From Margaritifera margaritifera (Eukaryota; Mollusca; Bivalvia; Unionida; Margaritiferidae), in the NCBI GenBank assembly GCA_029931535.1, contig JAQPZY010001301.1, forward strand, positions 620,001 to 684,000: a stretch of DNA of 64,000 nucleotides, in the 5' to 3' direction. The position numbers and the translations under genes were made by a program. Numbering within the stretch: the first letter of the stretch is position 1; each line of letters opens with the position of its first letter. Positions 47,846-59,027 of this stretch are shown piece after piece. Below the pieces are notes generated by a model that made no database searches, was not told the origin of the DNA, and saw only the letters and a list, made by a program, of their open reading frames with translations.

Positions 47846-49620
47846 ATAACTGTAAAAAGAACTTACCTTTATAGGCGAAATAATAAATCATATGCAAAAC
47901 AATATGGATATAGCATATAACCTCGTAAAAGAGATCTAGTGCTTACTGCTGCAGTGAATTTTAATACGGTTAAAATTCTTCCTAGAATATACAAAGATCC
48001 AAGAGAAAACTGTTAATGAAGCCATTTATTTGAAGTAGTGCTGCCTGACCTATGGGTGATCTACGGGCTAAAACGAGATATATAAACAAGAAGTCTTGGA
48101 TCTGCATATTGAGTACATAACTGAAGCATTGATGTTAAGCATGTGAGCATGACCAGAAGATCGAACCGTTAGACGAGTATGTCAAAGAATGATTAATATT
48201 ACCTTTATAATGGTTTATCCAATGGATAAGCAAAATTTACTTTACAAAATCCTTATTGAATATTTTCTATGACTGTGTCCAAGACCTAAGAACAAAAGAG
48301 TGTGAGCGCATTTAGCAGAATGAATTTACTAACCTTCATAATGATTCATTCTGAGTACGGAAGAAACATCCTTCAAGGGATCTCGGAAATTGAAGCTAAT
48401 GACGAAACTTAAACTAAAACCTTCACACCGATTTTCCATAACTGTGACCTTGTCCCAATATTAAAGGGAAAATACGATCCCTGCAGAAACAATTATCCTC
48501 GAATCATACTAATTCATGCTAAGTATGATGAGAATCTAAAACCTTAACAAACTGTTGCAGCAGCAGCCGCTGCTGCTAGAGGCGGAAAAGTGACTGCTAT
48601 TACTTACTTCCCAATAACGTTATCTCGACAAAACAAAATATGTGTTCATGGAACATTACTACCCATCCACAGTGACCTCAAGAAGAAAGTTCACTTGACG
48701 GACAAAAGTGATGCTATATCTTACTTCCACATTTATGGAGAGAAAGAAAAAACATATTAGTCCATTAAAAAATTTTTTAAAAAATATCTCCGTGCATGTG
48801 GGTATTCCATACACAGTAATTCATATATAGGATGCAGTGCCATTTGTATTCACTAAAATTTATAACTTGTGAGATTCTGTAATTAACGTTGTTTAAATAT
48901 GTATAACACAAAATTTCAACTACAATTAAAATCTCCAAAGCTTTCCACTCAAGCAATTCTGGTATTTTTTTACTATCATTTTCCCTCACTTTGAGCAATA
49001 ATATATGTCAAGATGAGAATATGGTGAATCTTTGTACAGTACTTACAGAAACAAGGAAAAATGTAAGCAATGTTTCTATCTTTAGGATTGAGACAACTTA
49101 CCCAATGCCTCTTCATTCTCTCTCAATAGCTGATCTTTCTCTTCAATGAGTGCATGGGCACTTGAAAGGTTTTCCGTGAGGTTGCATTTTTCGTTCTCGA
49201 AAGTCTGTTCTTTAGAAACTATTTCATCTGAAAATGCAAGTTTTTGAATGATGATACAAATATTTCCTTATATATGGAGTTGTGATGCAATTCCTGTATA
49301 TTGTGGGAAAGGTTGAAATCTTTGCAATAATAGCAATCTTGTTACATAATCAATTTTAAATATGACAAAATTAAGATTATTTCAGTATTAGGACTGTTCC
49401 ATTTAAAAGTACATAGCACCCATGGAAGACATCCTGTGCAAAAATATACACATCGGTAATCTGTTTACTTAAACAGTTTATATACAAATAATAGAATATT
49501 ATAAATTGCATCTATGTGTGATTACTCCATGTTGAAAGTGCCTTCCATGGGTCCCAAGTATGTTTTACTGGAACAGCCCTCAGATGAAAAATGTACATTT
49601 AAACACTCTCATTTATGTAT
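47814..49620. repeat. Local duplication, copy B (GT microsatellite, tandem-unit repeat and one exon)
   Basis: Partner of 44442-46140. It begins with (GT)n at 47814-47842, continues with GAAGCATTGATGTTAAGCAT and AACCTTAACAAACTGTTGCA. A perfect small palindrome, GCAGCAGCAGCCGCTGCTGC, lies near 48557. Then come GCGGAAAAGTGACTGCT, GTAAGCAATGTTTCTAT and the exon at 49102-49227. Confidence 0.8.
49102..49227 (-). CDS. Coiled-coil gene, exon A (126 bp, phase 1-1)
   Basis: The acceptor is CTTGCATTTTCAG and the donor is TTGG|GTAAGTTG (near consensus) on the minus strand. The phase-1 frame reads DEIVSKEQTFENEKCNLTEN, then LSSAHALIEEKDQLLRENEE, ALG. Heptads are clear in the second half. It is the most upstream exon I can support. 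The start of the gene lies beyond or was not recognised. Function is unknown: a long, repetitive coiled-coil protein, possibly cytoskeletal or Golgi-like, but no diagnostic domain is present. Confidence 0.75.
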
Positions 49621-51385
49621 CATAATTATCAATATTTTGTATATTTAAAACATAACTAGGTGATTTAAGTCATAACACTGATCACTTTATTGCAATATAT
49701 GTTTCTAAATCAAGCGATGGACATGACCTCATCCAAGGACATGGTTTGGATAAACGCCGAATTTGTAGCCCTTAAATTAGAAATAAAAAAGCCTTTGTAA
49801 GAGCATTTATTAGTGTTATACCACAGTCACTATATATCCTCTGTAACATTCATACATATAATAAAATGAAACACTGTGAAACAAACGGTTAATTGTGTTC
49901 CTCAGTAGGGGTGTGTTCGTTAACAACCTCAAATTTGACCATATTTCTGCATCTTCAAAGTCCTTAAATACTACCAATGCAATCGAGAACATATTTGATG
50001 TTTTGACAGAAGACACTTTTTATAACCATCTCGCGCATATACACATTTTGTACGTTTTCTGGCTTGCACTCATCCCTGACTAACAGACTAATGAAGACAA
50101 ACTGTATTCTTAGCTCACCCGTTGTATGTTCGTCGGCATATGGACCTAGAAAATTTACTTCAGAAATCACCAAAATGCGGGGCTTTTGTTGTTGTTTTTT
50201 TTCATTTTCTTTAAATAAAAGCTGACATTCAAATGTCGACTGCCATCTGTATTGAAGATTGTATTATTTTGTCTTTTTTTCTGATCGCGCTGGGGTATTC
50301 TTTGGCACGGATAATAATCAGTCTGAACATTGGGACATGATAGCTAAATATGGAAGAGGTGGATGAAGGATGTCGACCCACAATAACAATAACAAGAAAT
50401 CTAGGCTACTATTTTACTAACACGGTCTAAAAGAAAAGGAATGATGATAAAAAACGATTACCGTGTAGTGTTTCCTTGCCTTGATCATGCTGAATTGCAT
50501 TTATTCTTTTAATTTATTTTGTAGACTATTTTCTACCATTGTATGAGTTCACAATCCTGAACACTGACAAACATGATCAGAATATGAGATAACAATGTGT
50601 ATCACACCCATACAAGCTATAAAAGTACTCAGATTAGCACTGGACCCAGTTAACATGCAAAATGTGTTACCATCCATCGTTATTGATTTGTTTCCATTTC
50701 ATTAATTACTTTAGTACACAACTTCAAAGTATCCTCCGCAAAAGAAAAAAAATTAAGACTAGATCTTTGTCTCCATCAGACTATAATACAGAAAAAAACT
50801 GAGTGAAAAAAATTCTAGAAGAAATATTTATTGAAGAAATTGATTATATTGTACAATTGCAGTTCTTTTTTTAAAGAGAGAATCGAATTTTGGGGAAATA
50901 ATAGATATTACCCTACATAATCTCACAAGGCCTCATGCTATTTATATACAGTAATGTGCCCTGTATATTGCAATACATCCGCAATGGTCTATCGGTGTCA
51001 TGCTTGTGTACTAATCACAACTAAATCCTTGAGCAGCGGCTCGTGGCTAGCTTTGAGCATTATTGTGGGTTTTTAATTATATAAATAAGTTTCCTTTTAT
51101 TTTCCATTCAGTGATTCATACTTATTTCTCCTGCACTGTTTCTTTATTTCTGTTTTTATTTCTCGCATCACAGATTTGTGATGAATAGCTGAAACATGTA
51201 TCTATCCAAATATTGAAATTAGCGTAAAAATAGCCCTGAATGCAATTATTTTTCAAGTACTGTTATTTCAACTGGTTGTTTGCATGACTAATGTTGTCTG
51301 GTTGCCATTATATGTCTGGTTTCATATTTATCACTCTACTGCTTCCTGAAGTTGATTAGTACAGTGTTTTGCTCGTTACGATTCG
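49621..51385. other. Non-coding stretch, nothing recognised
   Basis: AT-rich and probably intron or 5' flank of the minus-strand gene. An ORF at 49964-50173 lacks convincing splice sites. Confidence 0.4.
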
Positions 51386-51466
51386 TGCGTGTGTATGTGT
51401 GTGTGCGAGAGAAAGAGAAAGAGAGAGAGAGAGAAAGAGAGACAGAGAGAGAGAGAAAAAAAAACA
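51386..51466. repeat. (GT)n/(GA)n low-complexity tract
   Basis: Imperfect TG repeats passing into GA repeats and an A run. Confidence 0.9.
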
Positions 51467-51802
51467 AAAGACTATTAGAACTTCCCCACAGAGAAAAAGC
51501 TGAAGGCGACCGAACCTAGTGGAGCCTATCGCGTGTTTGCCAGTGTTCAGTTGCTGGAGTTTGAATATCATATACATATTTGCTTTCATCTCTAAACTTA
51601 AAATGTACATGTATATTGTATTTGTGCCAGTGGATTGTCAGAATCAGGCGAGATGATCGACCATAGCTGCTCCATTCTTTTTCATATCAAAGTATATACA
51701 GATAGATTGATTGCTGGCCTGAACTCTGCTACAGACTTCTCTTTATCCTTGAGTAAACAGTCTTTAATAATGAAGTCCTGATGTCCCCGGACACGTTTTT
51801 GA

Positions 51803-51804
<2 letters not shown>

Positions 51805-51845
<41 letters not shown>
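51805..51845. repeat. (AT)n microsatellite, 41 bp
   Basis: Uninterrupted AT dinucleotides. Confidence 0.95.
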
Positions 51846-51848
<3 letters not shown>

Positions 51849-52599
51849 CTGCATCTGTGTGTAAATTACTGTTGTGAATGAACTCCGTATTGATGCACAT
51901 GCAAAACATTATTGAAATATTTCAGACCTATAAGGTTGTTGGCTCCCTGTTTGATTGTTAAATTTGACGTTATTAAAAGTAGTGTACTTCTTCTCAACGT
52001 TTCTGTATATATTCACATGATCACAAGAAGACCAATGCTACCATGTCAATTTGAAATTCAACGCCATTTGACCATGTTTATTTGAAGTACAAATGTTTAG
52101 AAATATAAACGTCCTAAATGTAAACAACTGTAGGTGTCAGAGGTAATAAACCGATCTTAATGGAAATATAAACATCATTTAAGCAACCTTGTAAAACAAA
52201 AATCACCTTCTCATTGATTGTTCTGTATATTGTGTACAAATACACAATTTAAAATGTATACTGTTTCGGCAATAAACTTGGCAGGGGCTTTTTAGCCACT
52301 ATAGCTATAATCCACAAAAAAAGCTGACGCAACGGAGGAGAAAACCATTGGCTTGTGAATGGTTGTTTTTTATGTATTAAAAACAGTCCTGGATAAACAA
52401 AAATACATATTTAAGTAAGGGAGGAACCTCTTTTATCTATGTATGTTTCATGTTGATCGGATTACGGACGGAAATTGACCCTTATCCAACATTGTCCTTT
52501 GATGAAGAAACTATACAAAAGGACCAACTGGCATGGGATCACTCGCCTACCTAACAGCCACCTGAACTGCAAGAGCAGTTGACCAATAAGTCTGGGTCA

Positions 52600-53185
52600 G
52601 TAGGATACTTTCTGTATAAATTTCATCCATGCTGTCGACTGCATATGTGATGAAACCAATTATGACAAAGTTTCTCTAGTTTTTGTATCTTCGTGCATAA
52701 TTCAGTGGTACATAAGGATCAATTGTCTAATACTGAAAAACATTTTTACCAGGATGCATTCTGTTAACTTGGTCAAATGTTATGTGGATTTTTTATAGAT
52801 AAAGTTGTTCGATATTTTGTTTTCCTTATTAATAGCAAGACTGATCGCATTTGATGGCAAATATACACCATTTGTAAAACAATTGAAAGACATTAATGCC
52901 AGGATACCTTTTTCAAAACTGGTCACATTCTGTTGAGTGGTTTTAACTATGTGGCTTAAAGATTTTACTATTTGAAGTAATGGCAGTCATATTTAATGGA
53001 TAACTGGGATTATTTTTTATATAAACGTGCAACCCTTCACGGCTAAATACTTTGTGTCAACTTTGGTTAGATTGTAAGGAGTGGTTTTTCGGATGCAGTC
53101 ATTTAAATATTTGTATAATTTTAGTAATGACAGCCGCAATTGATGTTAGATTGGCATCATTTGAATTAAATTGATAGCCCCTCGT
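52600..53185. repeat. Tandem-unit dispersed repeat, family 2 copy B
   Basis: Homologous to 46300-47230, with a matching entry (TCTGTATAAATTTC..CATGCT..GCATA) and units with CCAGGATGCATTCTGTTAA, GTCACATTCTGTTGAGTGG, AGTAATGGCAGTCATATTTA (cores near 52838, 52977, 53125). No terminal hairpin. It runs into the Polinton block at about 53150-53185, so one element truncates the other. Confidence 0.7.
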
Positions 53186-53798
53186 ACCTGAATGCTCTGG
53201 CCCAAAACTTCGGCGATTTCAAGCCTTATTTTGCCATTTTCGGCCCCACTCACATACCACCTGCCCACACAACTCCTCGGTCCTGGCACAATCGGCTGTG
53301 CGTTGACACTGAGGTCCTTGTACCTAATGGTGTTTATGGCGAGAAACATAGACAAGCTAGTTGTAAGGTAAGGAGTTACGGGAACGGCAGTACTACCATT
53401 ATGTGCCATTGAGGCATTGAGGCATTGTTTATATGGATTAAAAACGACGCCCACGTTTCGTGACCGCGACTCCCTTGGAGGTTAATGAAACACACTCCGG
53501 CGGTACTAGTGTCGTTATCGTTGCTGAGCGTAAAACCACCAACGTTTGGAAAGTCGTTGGTTGAATCCCAGCGATAATAACCAGACATATTTATTACCGT
53601 AATCCAAGCAACTGACGTGATTCTGTCGGCCGTTAAGGCGGCACTGGTGCCTGCGCTGGCAGTGCTAATAAAGACAACCTCGCGGTATGGAATCTCGACC
53701 TCTGGCGCAAACGCGAGCGATGTCCCCAAGGCGACCTCACCATGGGTACTAAAGAAGCCAGGATCATGCAGACTGTGGGCACTAATGCCTAATTTCAA
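53146..53798 (-). pseudogene. Polinton block: two overlapping unidentified minus-strand ORFs
   Basis: 53798-53376 (140 aa) and 53454-53146 (102 aa) look like one gene with a frameshift near 53400. Text such as WITVINMSGYYRWDSTNDFP and TSLSMFLAINTIRYKDLSVN is rich in beta-branched and small residues, compatible with a beta-sandwich virion protein, but I recognise no family. The last residues at the 3' end merge into the adjacent repeat. Confidence 0.4.
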
Positions 53799-54358
53799 GA
53801 GTGATAATACACTCTAGCATATTAAATGGTGTTAGTTTTCGCTCTAAAATACGTAACGAGAACAAACAGAGGCCACTTCCACATAATATGTCCCAATGTA
53901 GGTTTCCATAGTTGACAGTATGTGTCCCCCCTATGACTCACAACGTACACGAATAACTTGTAGCAGTGTGCTCATTTTTCCATCAGCAATATTTTCAGTT
54001 GTATTTTTCTGACTGAGGTGGACACAGAACCGCGGCACATTGATTAACGCTGGGGGATTAGGTCCCGTTAATATGCGCCCAGGGAGACGTTTGCATCTGG
54101 GTCAAATCCAAAGATGGGGGACAGCGGTCCTAAAAAGAAGCGACATGTTTACACTAGCGATTGTGATTGTGCGAATTGGTGAACACAACATACATTCTCA
54201 CCATTATTGCTGAGCGATGGTATTGCCACAAATACTTCGCTTTAATATCGATGCGAAATATAGCGTTGGAGGCTGTTTTAACTATAGCGACACAGACAGA
54301 TCTTAGATTCTCCAACTATTGCTCAACCTTCACGAGTACGTGCGAGATGACGTCTCAT

Positions 54359-54845
54359 TTAGGAACAAAAAAATTTCTCGATGTGTTTTAAAAGTAAGCT
54401 GCCCCACTTCAAGACAAAGGAGGTATATAACCATTGGAGCTTTGGGAATGCAGAATGTGAATGAGGCTCTGGCAAAATCAAATAAACATTGCCATATAAC
54501 GTGACCATCAGGTCAAGCGTCAGCGTTCGCGACCAACTGTTGCCAGTCGTTCTAACGGGAATATCAGTGCCATCAACTCTCACGTTTGAAAACAGGGGAG
54601 AAAGATTCTCAGTCAGATGAAGTGCATCATTCCGGACGAAACAGGGTGGGACGCGTTTCCGAAACGACATTGACATGAAAGAATACGTGGCCATTTGTAA
54701 TAATGTTCTCGCGAATAAAAGTTACGACTGGCGAATAAAGTATGGCATAAACAACGGCCTGGGCACGATGTGTATCAGTTACATCACACGGGGGTGGGGA
54801 GCCTGCCAATCTAGCTGGCCTGGGCATATGGGAAGGTCTTCCCAC
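54359..54845 (-). pseudogene. Polinton block: possible minor capsid (penton-like) fragment
   Basis: The minus-strand frame contains LTENLSPLFSNVRVDGTDIP, reminiscent of the HSLFS.V.V.LN block of Polinton minor capsid proteins, followed by SWSRTLTLDLMVTLYG. Overlapping plus-strand ORFs exist and I cannot exclude that the real gene is on that strand. Confidence 0.3.
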
Positions 54846-54964
54846 TTACGTGCCAAACTCCGCTATATTTTAAAACGACCATTATACGTTTATGGAGCCG
54901 GCAAGCGGAAAATAATTTGTCGCATATTTCGTGAAGGACGAGGACGGAAGGAGCAGAAATGATT

Positions 54965-55558
54965 TGAGTACTTCATGCTGGACAGGTCACTGGCGTAAAG
55001 CGTCTCAACGATAGCGTCCGAGCGTATGCGGGTGCAATCCTTGGCCTGACACTTCCATCGATCATCGGAGTATGTAAGGCAGTCGATGCGAGAAACGAGT
55101 TCCTCAGAATCACCGGCGCTAAAGATGTCCCAAAGACCATAGCCAATTACTAGGACGCGATCACAAAGACCAGAATCAAGCTAGATTATATCCTTGGGGT
55201 CGGTCTTGGCATTGTTCCGTCTAATATGGAGCTTAAAATTATCACCCATGTGGAGTATAAGAACAATATTCAGGAGGCGACCGACAACATGGTGCTCGTA
55301 ACGTCAACGTTAACGTCAACGCATCTAGGATACTGGGACATGTGTCCGAGCACATCAACCTCTGAAGACGAAGCATGAAGAGGTGGAATTCGACCCACCC
55401 GTGCCCACGTCAGTAGCGAAAACCGGCACCATGAAATACGTGCAGGCATCAAAAGAAGCCGAAGACCACGAAACCAGTAAAACGGCACCAGTCGTGGGCG
55501 GCATCGCGGTGGGTACGTTTGATCTGCCTCGTTTAAACCAAGAACATCTCACTTTGTG
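54965..55558 (+). pseudogene. Polinton block: unidentified plus-strand ORF
   Basis: A mostly continuous plus-strand frame: LNDSVRAYAGAILGLTLPSI (a hydrophobic stretch), then DYILGVGLGIVPSNMELKII, an acidic CPSTSTSEDEA segment, and an ending near FDLPRLNQEHLTL at 55557. One stop and one frameshift. Family not recognised. A small virion or membrane-associated protein would fit the context. Confidence 0.4.
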
Positions 55559-55735
55559 AGGCCATCAAATTCCTCTATTGCAACTTCCTTAACAACAGTT
55601 TCCGTTGTCCCAGCCAAGGCGAGTAGCTCAATATCGGTCAGCCCGCCGGTTTCGGCCGGGATTTCATCTCGCACCTTTGCAGCTTTTGCAAGGGCTATGG
55701 CAGTGCCTGTTGTACGCCTAGTTTCTTATATATGT
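55557..55735 (-). pseudogene. Polinton block: short acidic minus-strand ORF
   Basis: The minus frame AKAAKVRDEIPAETGGLTDI, ELLALAGTTETVVKEV, AIEELDGLTK ends at 55557. It looks much more protein-like than the plus-strand frame over the same bases. Probably the C-terminal part of a gene cut by the AT-rich block on its upstream side. Confidence 0.35.
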
Positions 55736-56120
55736 CTATATTATGCTGATGTGCTAGGTAGGACAGTTTTATGGACCATTATTCTAGCTTTCTTATATTC
55801 GAGAGGGATATTATACCTCTGGAGTTCCAATTTGTCACTCGATCTACAGTAAACTCGACATAGACACGCCTTGTATTTATGTCATGGACCTTATAGAAGG
55901 CGTCAGCCTTTAAATTGCGGAGCATATTTTTAATTTTATTAGATCGATTCCACAAAAGTTGTTCAGGCAGTTTTCTAATTCAGTTATTTGTTGGTGTTCT
56001 TTGGGGTTAGGTTCAATAAAAACTTAGATGCTTCTATTTTACCTCCTCGGACTGATAGACTTTATGAGGGCTAAATTCTTGCATTTCAAGGTCAAAGCCG
56101 ACATCAGCCATGTTTTGTTA
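55736..56120. other. AT-rich block inside the Polinton relic
   Basis: Markedly more AT-rich than its flanks. The minus strand from about 56110 reads MADVGFDLEMQEFSPHKVYQ and later LPEQLLWNRSNKIKNMLRNL with stops between. It could be a gene of the element with different composition or an insertion. Not resolved. Confidence 0.4.
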
Positions 56121-56366
56121 TTAGGCAACAAACGATGCACGTTTATTGAAGAGAGGACCGTGATCTCCAAGGTTACCAAGAGCTTGGTTTAAACAAGGCC
56201 AGATCATAATTGTTGTGACTAATAACCCAAACACCATAACTAAAACCAGCAGCTTACTGTCAGATTTACCAACCTCGGCAGCAACGATGTTACATAGACC
56301 GGCACCACCAAGGGTGGCATTTATTACTGCTCTAACCGGCGGAGCAACTGTGATGGTTGACGCCAA
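56121..56366 (-). CDS. Polinton block: small membrane protein ORF
   Basis: 81 codons with a strong transmembrane segment (LLVLVMVFGLLVTTIMIW), preceded by a Gly/Ala-rich stretch and followed by CLNQALGNLGDHGPL. It is uninterrupted, unlike its neighbours. Small membrane proteins are common in Polintons and adintoviruses. The exact homologue is unknown. It overlaps the first part of a plus-strand ORF that I regard as a shadow. Confidence 0.45.
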   Translation of the reverse strand: MASTITVAPPVRAVINATLGGAGLCNIVAAEVGKSDSKLLVLVMVFGLLVTTIMIWPCLNQALGNLGDHGPLFNKRASFVA

Positions 56367-56372
56367 CCGTAC

Positions 56373-57260
56373 AGCCTTGAAATACCTTGGCTGCCATCGT
56401 CAAAAACTCAAATATAAAACTCGAAGGAAACGAACTGGCAAACATCGACGATGCCAATGTCTGGGGTGTCTACGACGATCTCTGGGTGACGGAAAAAGAG
56501 CAAAATATCGTCGTATACCAATGTATATAAAACACTACAACGACGCCAAACATGTCGGCGCTAGCAATACGTTTGCCACCACCCAGCCCGACGCATCTAT
56601 TGCCGCCACGTTTGGAAGCCGCTTCCGTGTGCATCTCGACTTGGAGCTGCTGAATGACCACATGCCGTTCTATCAGTCTGGACTTTCAGACCCCCTCACA
56701 TTTAAGCTGACGTTCAACGACAACAGCAGGGTGATCCGCATGATAGCCGTGAAAAAGAGCAACAGCACGTGGAACAGCAACCTAAACACGCCAGTGAAAA
56801 GGACGAAGACGTTAGTCATACTCTTCGATGATCCGACAGAGAGGAGGCTAATTTCGCACGCGATACTAAGTATTTATAAAAGACCCTTATCGTCAAGGTG
56901 TTGGTGACGATCAACGGTATCCCAAACAATATCTATGGCCATGGGCAGGCACGATACCAGCAGTGGAAAGAGACCTAAAATAATGACAAGGGAATCTATC
57001 AAGGACGAGGAGCTGCCGGGTATTATATTGCTGTTGTTGCATTCCACCAAAACCGGTTTGTCCTTGTCATCGATATGAGGCCAACGGAAGACTACACGCT
57101 CGACGGGCCAGGAAGGGCCACTGAGAACGCGTGCGAAGTAGCAACTCCGCGAATAGAAAAGAACGGTCAGGCGGCAGGTGTGCTGGACACGTACACACAT
57201 CATCATCATGCACACGTAACTCAACATACCAAGTGGCCAGTTATGTCAGGCCTCTGATTC
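56373..57260 (+). pseudogene. Double-jelly-roll major capsid protein (hexon-like) of the Polinton
   Basis: Would form the icosahedral shell of the element's putative virion. The N-terminal part in one frame reads NIKLEGNELANIDDANVWGV then YDDLWVTEKEQN (56410-56515). After a frameshift the next frame has FGSRFRVHLDLELLNDHMPF, then YQSGLSDPLTFKLTFND (56605-56730), the hallmark F.v.LdfelLN.H.Pfy...l.d.l...ltfN block of adintovirus/Polinton capsids. It continues with KTLVILFDDPTERRL. A third frame carries VTINGIPNNIYGHG and VIDMRPTEDYTLDG..GRATENA (56910-57130), matching the C-terminal D.R...D...HG.G....N region. Roughly 290 residues of a normally longer protein, with three or more frame changes. 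Confidence 0.8.
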
Positions 57261-57282
57261 TCTGCATGAATTCTTTGATAAC

Positions 57283-57760
57283 TTAGAGCCACATCCTGCC
57301 ATGATCGTCGGCCGCCGCGACTGCGGCAAGGGAACATTTGCCTCCGAACTGCTCAAATCGGCATTTAAGGTATTCTTCGATTTTTTCGTCATCATATGTC
57401 CTACTATACGCCTCAACAAGGCATACGATGGGCCGTGGGCTGGGCCCGCGGCAAAAATACGCGGGAATATTTCTTGCCGAACCTGACGGCCATGACATGG
57501 ATGTCCACTTTATTTCTGCTCGACTATTGTGCCCAAAGAAACGGCCCTTACTAAGCTCGACTATGCCAGCTGCCATGCCGGCATTAGCGTGTGGGTCATA
57601 AAACAATAGTCAAACGCCGTTGCCCGAATTTTTCCGAGAGTAGACCTATTGGATAGCACTCTTTTACCGCAAGAGGAGTGACCTTAAAATTTAGGAGCTT
57701 TTATATGGGTTGGCAGCCAGTCCAGTAGACACAACGAACATGCCGCACAAGTGCAGCCAA
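57283..57760 (+). pseudogene. Packaging ATPase (FtsK/HerA-like) of the Polinton
   Basis: Would drive genome packaging. It starts MIVGRRDCGKGTFASELLKS at 57301, a P-loop in which the residue after the Lys is Gly rather than Ser/Thr. KVFFDFFVIICPTIRLNKAY follows, matching the ..DFFVVICPT...N..YD block of Polinton ATPases. After a frameshift, ETALTKLDYASCHAGISVWV then IKQ..NAVARIFPRV (57540-57640) matches the .LL.L..SARHRGISVWVITQKYN..AK.FR region. It directly follows the capsid gene, the usual order. Interrupted by stops. Confidence 0.8.
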
Positions 57761-57890
57761 GCGGGGGAAAAAAAAAGACGTCCGCAAGTAAAATTCTAGC
57801 ACATCAGCGTGACGGCTGTCTGAGGTAGTGGCTCCAGGAGCGGCGAAGGATTAAATATGCCGACCTCTTACTTTTGCGAACCTTAAGACG

Positions 57891-58157
57891 ATGAGCCATG
57901 AAAGGGTTGCAAAAATCTTTGCCATATACAAGACTAAGCTGGGAGCCAGGATGTTTGCTTTGCTGGGATCAGCTCTCCATGGCCTGTACACAGCAGTTGT
58001 AAACCACTTTCTATCCAGAGACAGTTGCAAGCACCTTGCGAGGAATTTAAAAGATGATTCACTCCTCCAGGCCTCTTTATCGAGTATCAGCAGCCACTTC
58101 TACCTCAGGTACGGCCCGATACTAGTGCCAATTGCATCTGGCATTATAATATATTAG
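57891..58157 (+). CDS. Polinton block: small ORF, unidentified
   Basis: 88 codons, uninterrupted, beginning MSHERVAKIFAIYKTKLGAR and ending with a hydrophobic LRYGPILVPIASGIIIY that could be a C-terminal membrane anchor. It lies between the ATPase and the Lys-rich ORF. Function unknown. Confidence 0.35.
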   Translation: MSHERVAKIFAIYKTKLGARMFALLGSALHGLYTAVVNHFLSRDSCKHLARNLKDDSLLQASLSSISSHFYLRYGPILVPIASGIIIY

Positions 58158-58159
58158 GC

Positions 58160-58399
58160 ATGTTGAAAAAGGCCAAACTAAAAACAGAGGAACCTTCAGT
58201 GCAATCAAAGATAAAACCATCAGCGTTACCGAAGTTGGAACCGTCGACGATGCCATCTCATGAAGAGTCGTAGCTCACTAAGGTTAAAACCTCAGGTAGA
58301 GTTGCTGCTGGTAAAAGACTTGCTGATATGATGAAAGAGCATCGGAATGAGAAAACTGCCGACACTCACGCCACTCCAGTACGGCAAGAGCAACACTAG
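58160..58399 (+). pseudogene. Polinton block: Lys/Pro/Ser-rich small ORF
   Basis: The frame reads MLKKAKLKTEEPSVQSKIKP, then SALPKLEPSTMPSHEES, a stop, and GRVAAGKRLADMMKEHRNEK. A basic, low-complexity composition like core or DNA-binding proteins of small dsDNA viruses. Family not recognised. Confidence 0.35.
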
Positions 58400-58762
58400 T
58401 GCAAGATAGCGTGATGCCATCTTATGTTCCCTGCGTCGACCTACCTTTGGCGGCTGACCTTGCATACGCCTTGTTTATCTGCTTGCCGTCGCAGCTCGCA
58501 GCTCAAAGGACGGGGTGCTTGCCTCAGAGCAAACGCCAAAGATATCGCAATCCTCCTATACCATGGAGATGTACCCGACGGTTTTGAAGTTGAGTATTCG
58601 ATTATTATCAGATGCTTATTAAAAGTTGAAACCTGCCTACCTTAGTTGCCTAGACTTCGAAAACGCAGCATAGGTCTTATCAATCACAGCGCAGAGACTT
58701 TCGACCCAGGATATGCTAATTAAACAAGATCTCGTTGCTGCTAATATCATCACGACTGCCTA

Positions 58763-58942
58763 ATGCCTGCCGCCGCTGGTATCATGATTGGCAGAGCAAT
58801 TCTAAACTTCGCTGCATTAACCGGCGGAAGCGCTTTATATAATGTAAAACCAGATACGGCCTGCACGGAAGCTATTCGCCACAACAAGATGCAGGAGGCC
58901 CCCCTAGCTGCGTCGGCCGAGTACCAGCAAAAGCGCAACTAA
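58763..58942 (+). CDS. Polinton block: small membrane-associated ORF upstream of integrase
   Basis: 59 codons: MPAAAGIMIGRAILNFAALT, then GGSALYNVKPDTACTEAIRH, NKMQEAPLAASAEYQQKRN. A short Ala/Gly-rich hydrophobic start followed by a charged helix, a layout common for the small protein next to the integrase in animal Polintons (context recall only). Confidence 0.4.
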   Translation: MPAAAGIMIGRAILNFAALTGGSALYNVKPDTACTEAIRHNKMQEAPLAASAEYQQKRN

Positions 58943-59027
58943 CGCTCTGGCAAATAGGGGTTGTAGCTGCAAGCCTGTAGATCACCAGCTGATGGAACGC
59001 CAGACTGCTCAACTTGTTAGAACAGCA

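Noticed and set aside
47860..47900. Donor-like AAAG|GTAAGTTC on the minus strand
   Set aside because: No open coiled-coil frame or acceptor precedes it, and the other duplicate has no counterpart.
56215..56370. N-terminal 50 codons of the 230-codon plus-strand ORF as part of the capsid gene
   Set aside because: The capsid N-terminus lies in another plus frame from about 56373. The opposite strand here encodes a convincing membrane segment.
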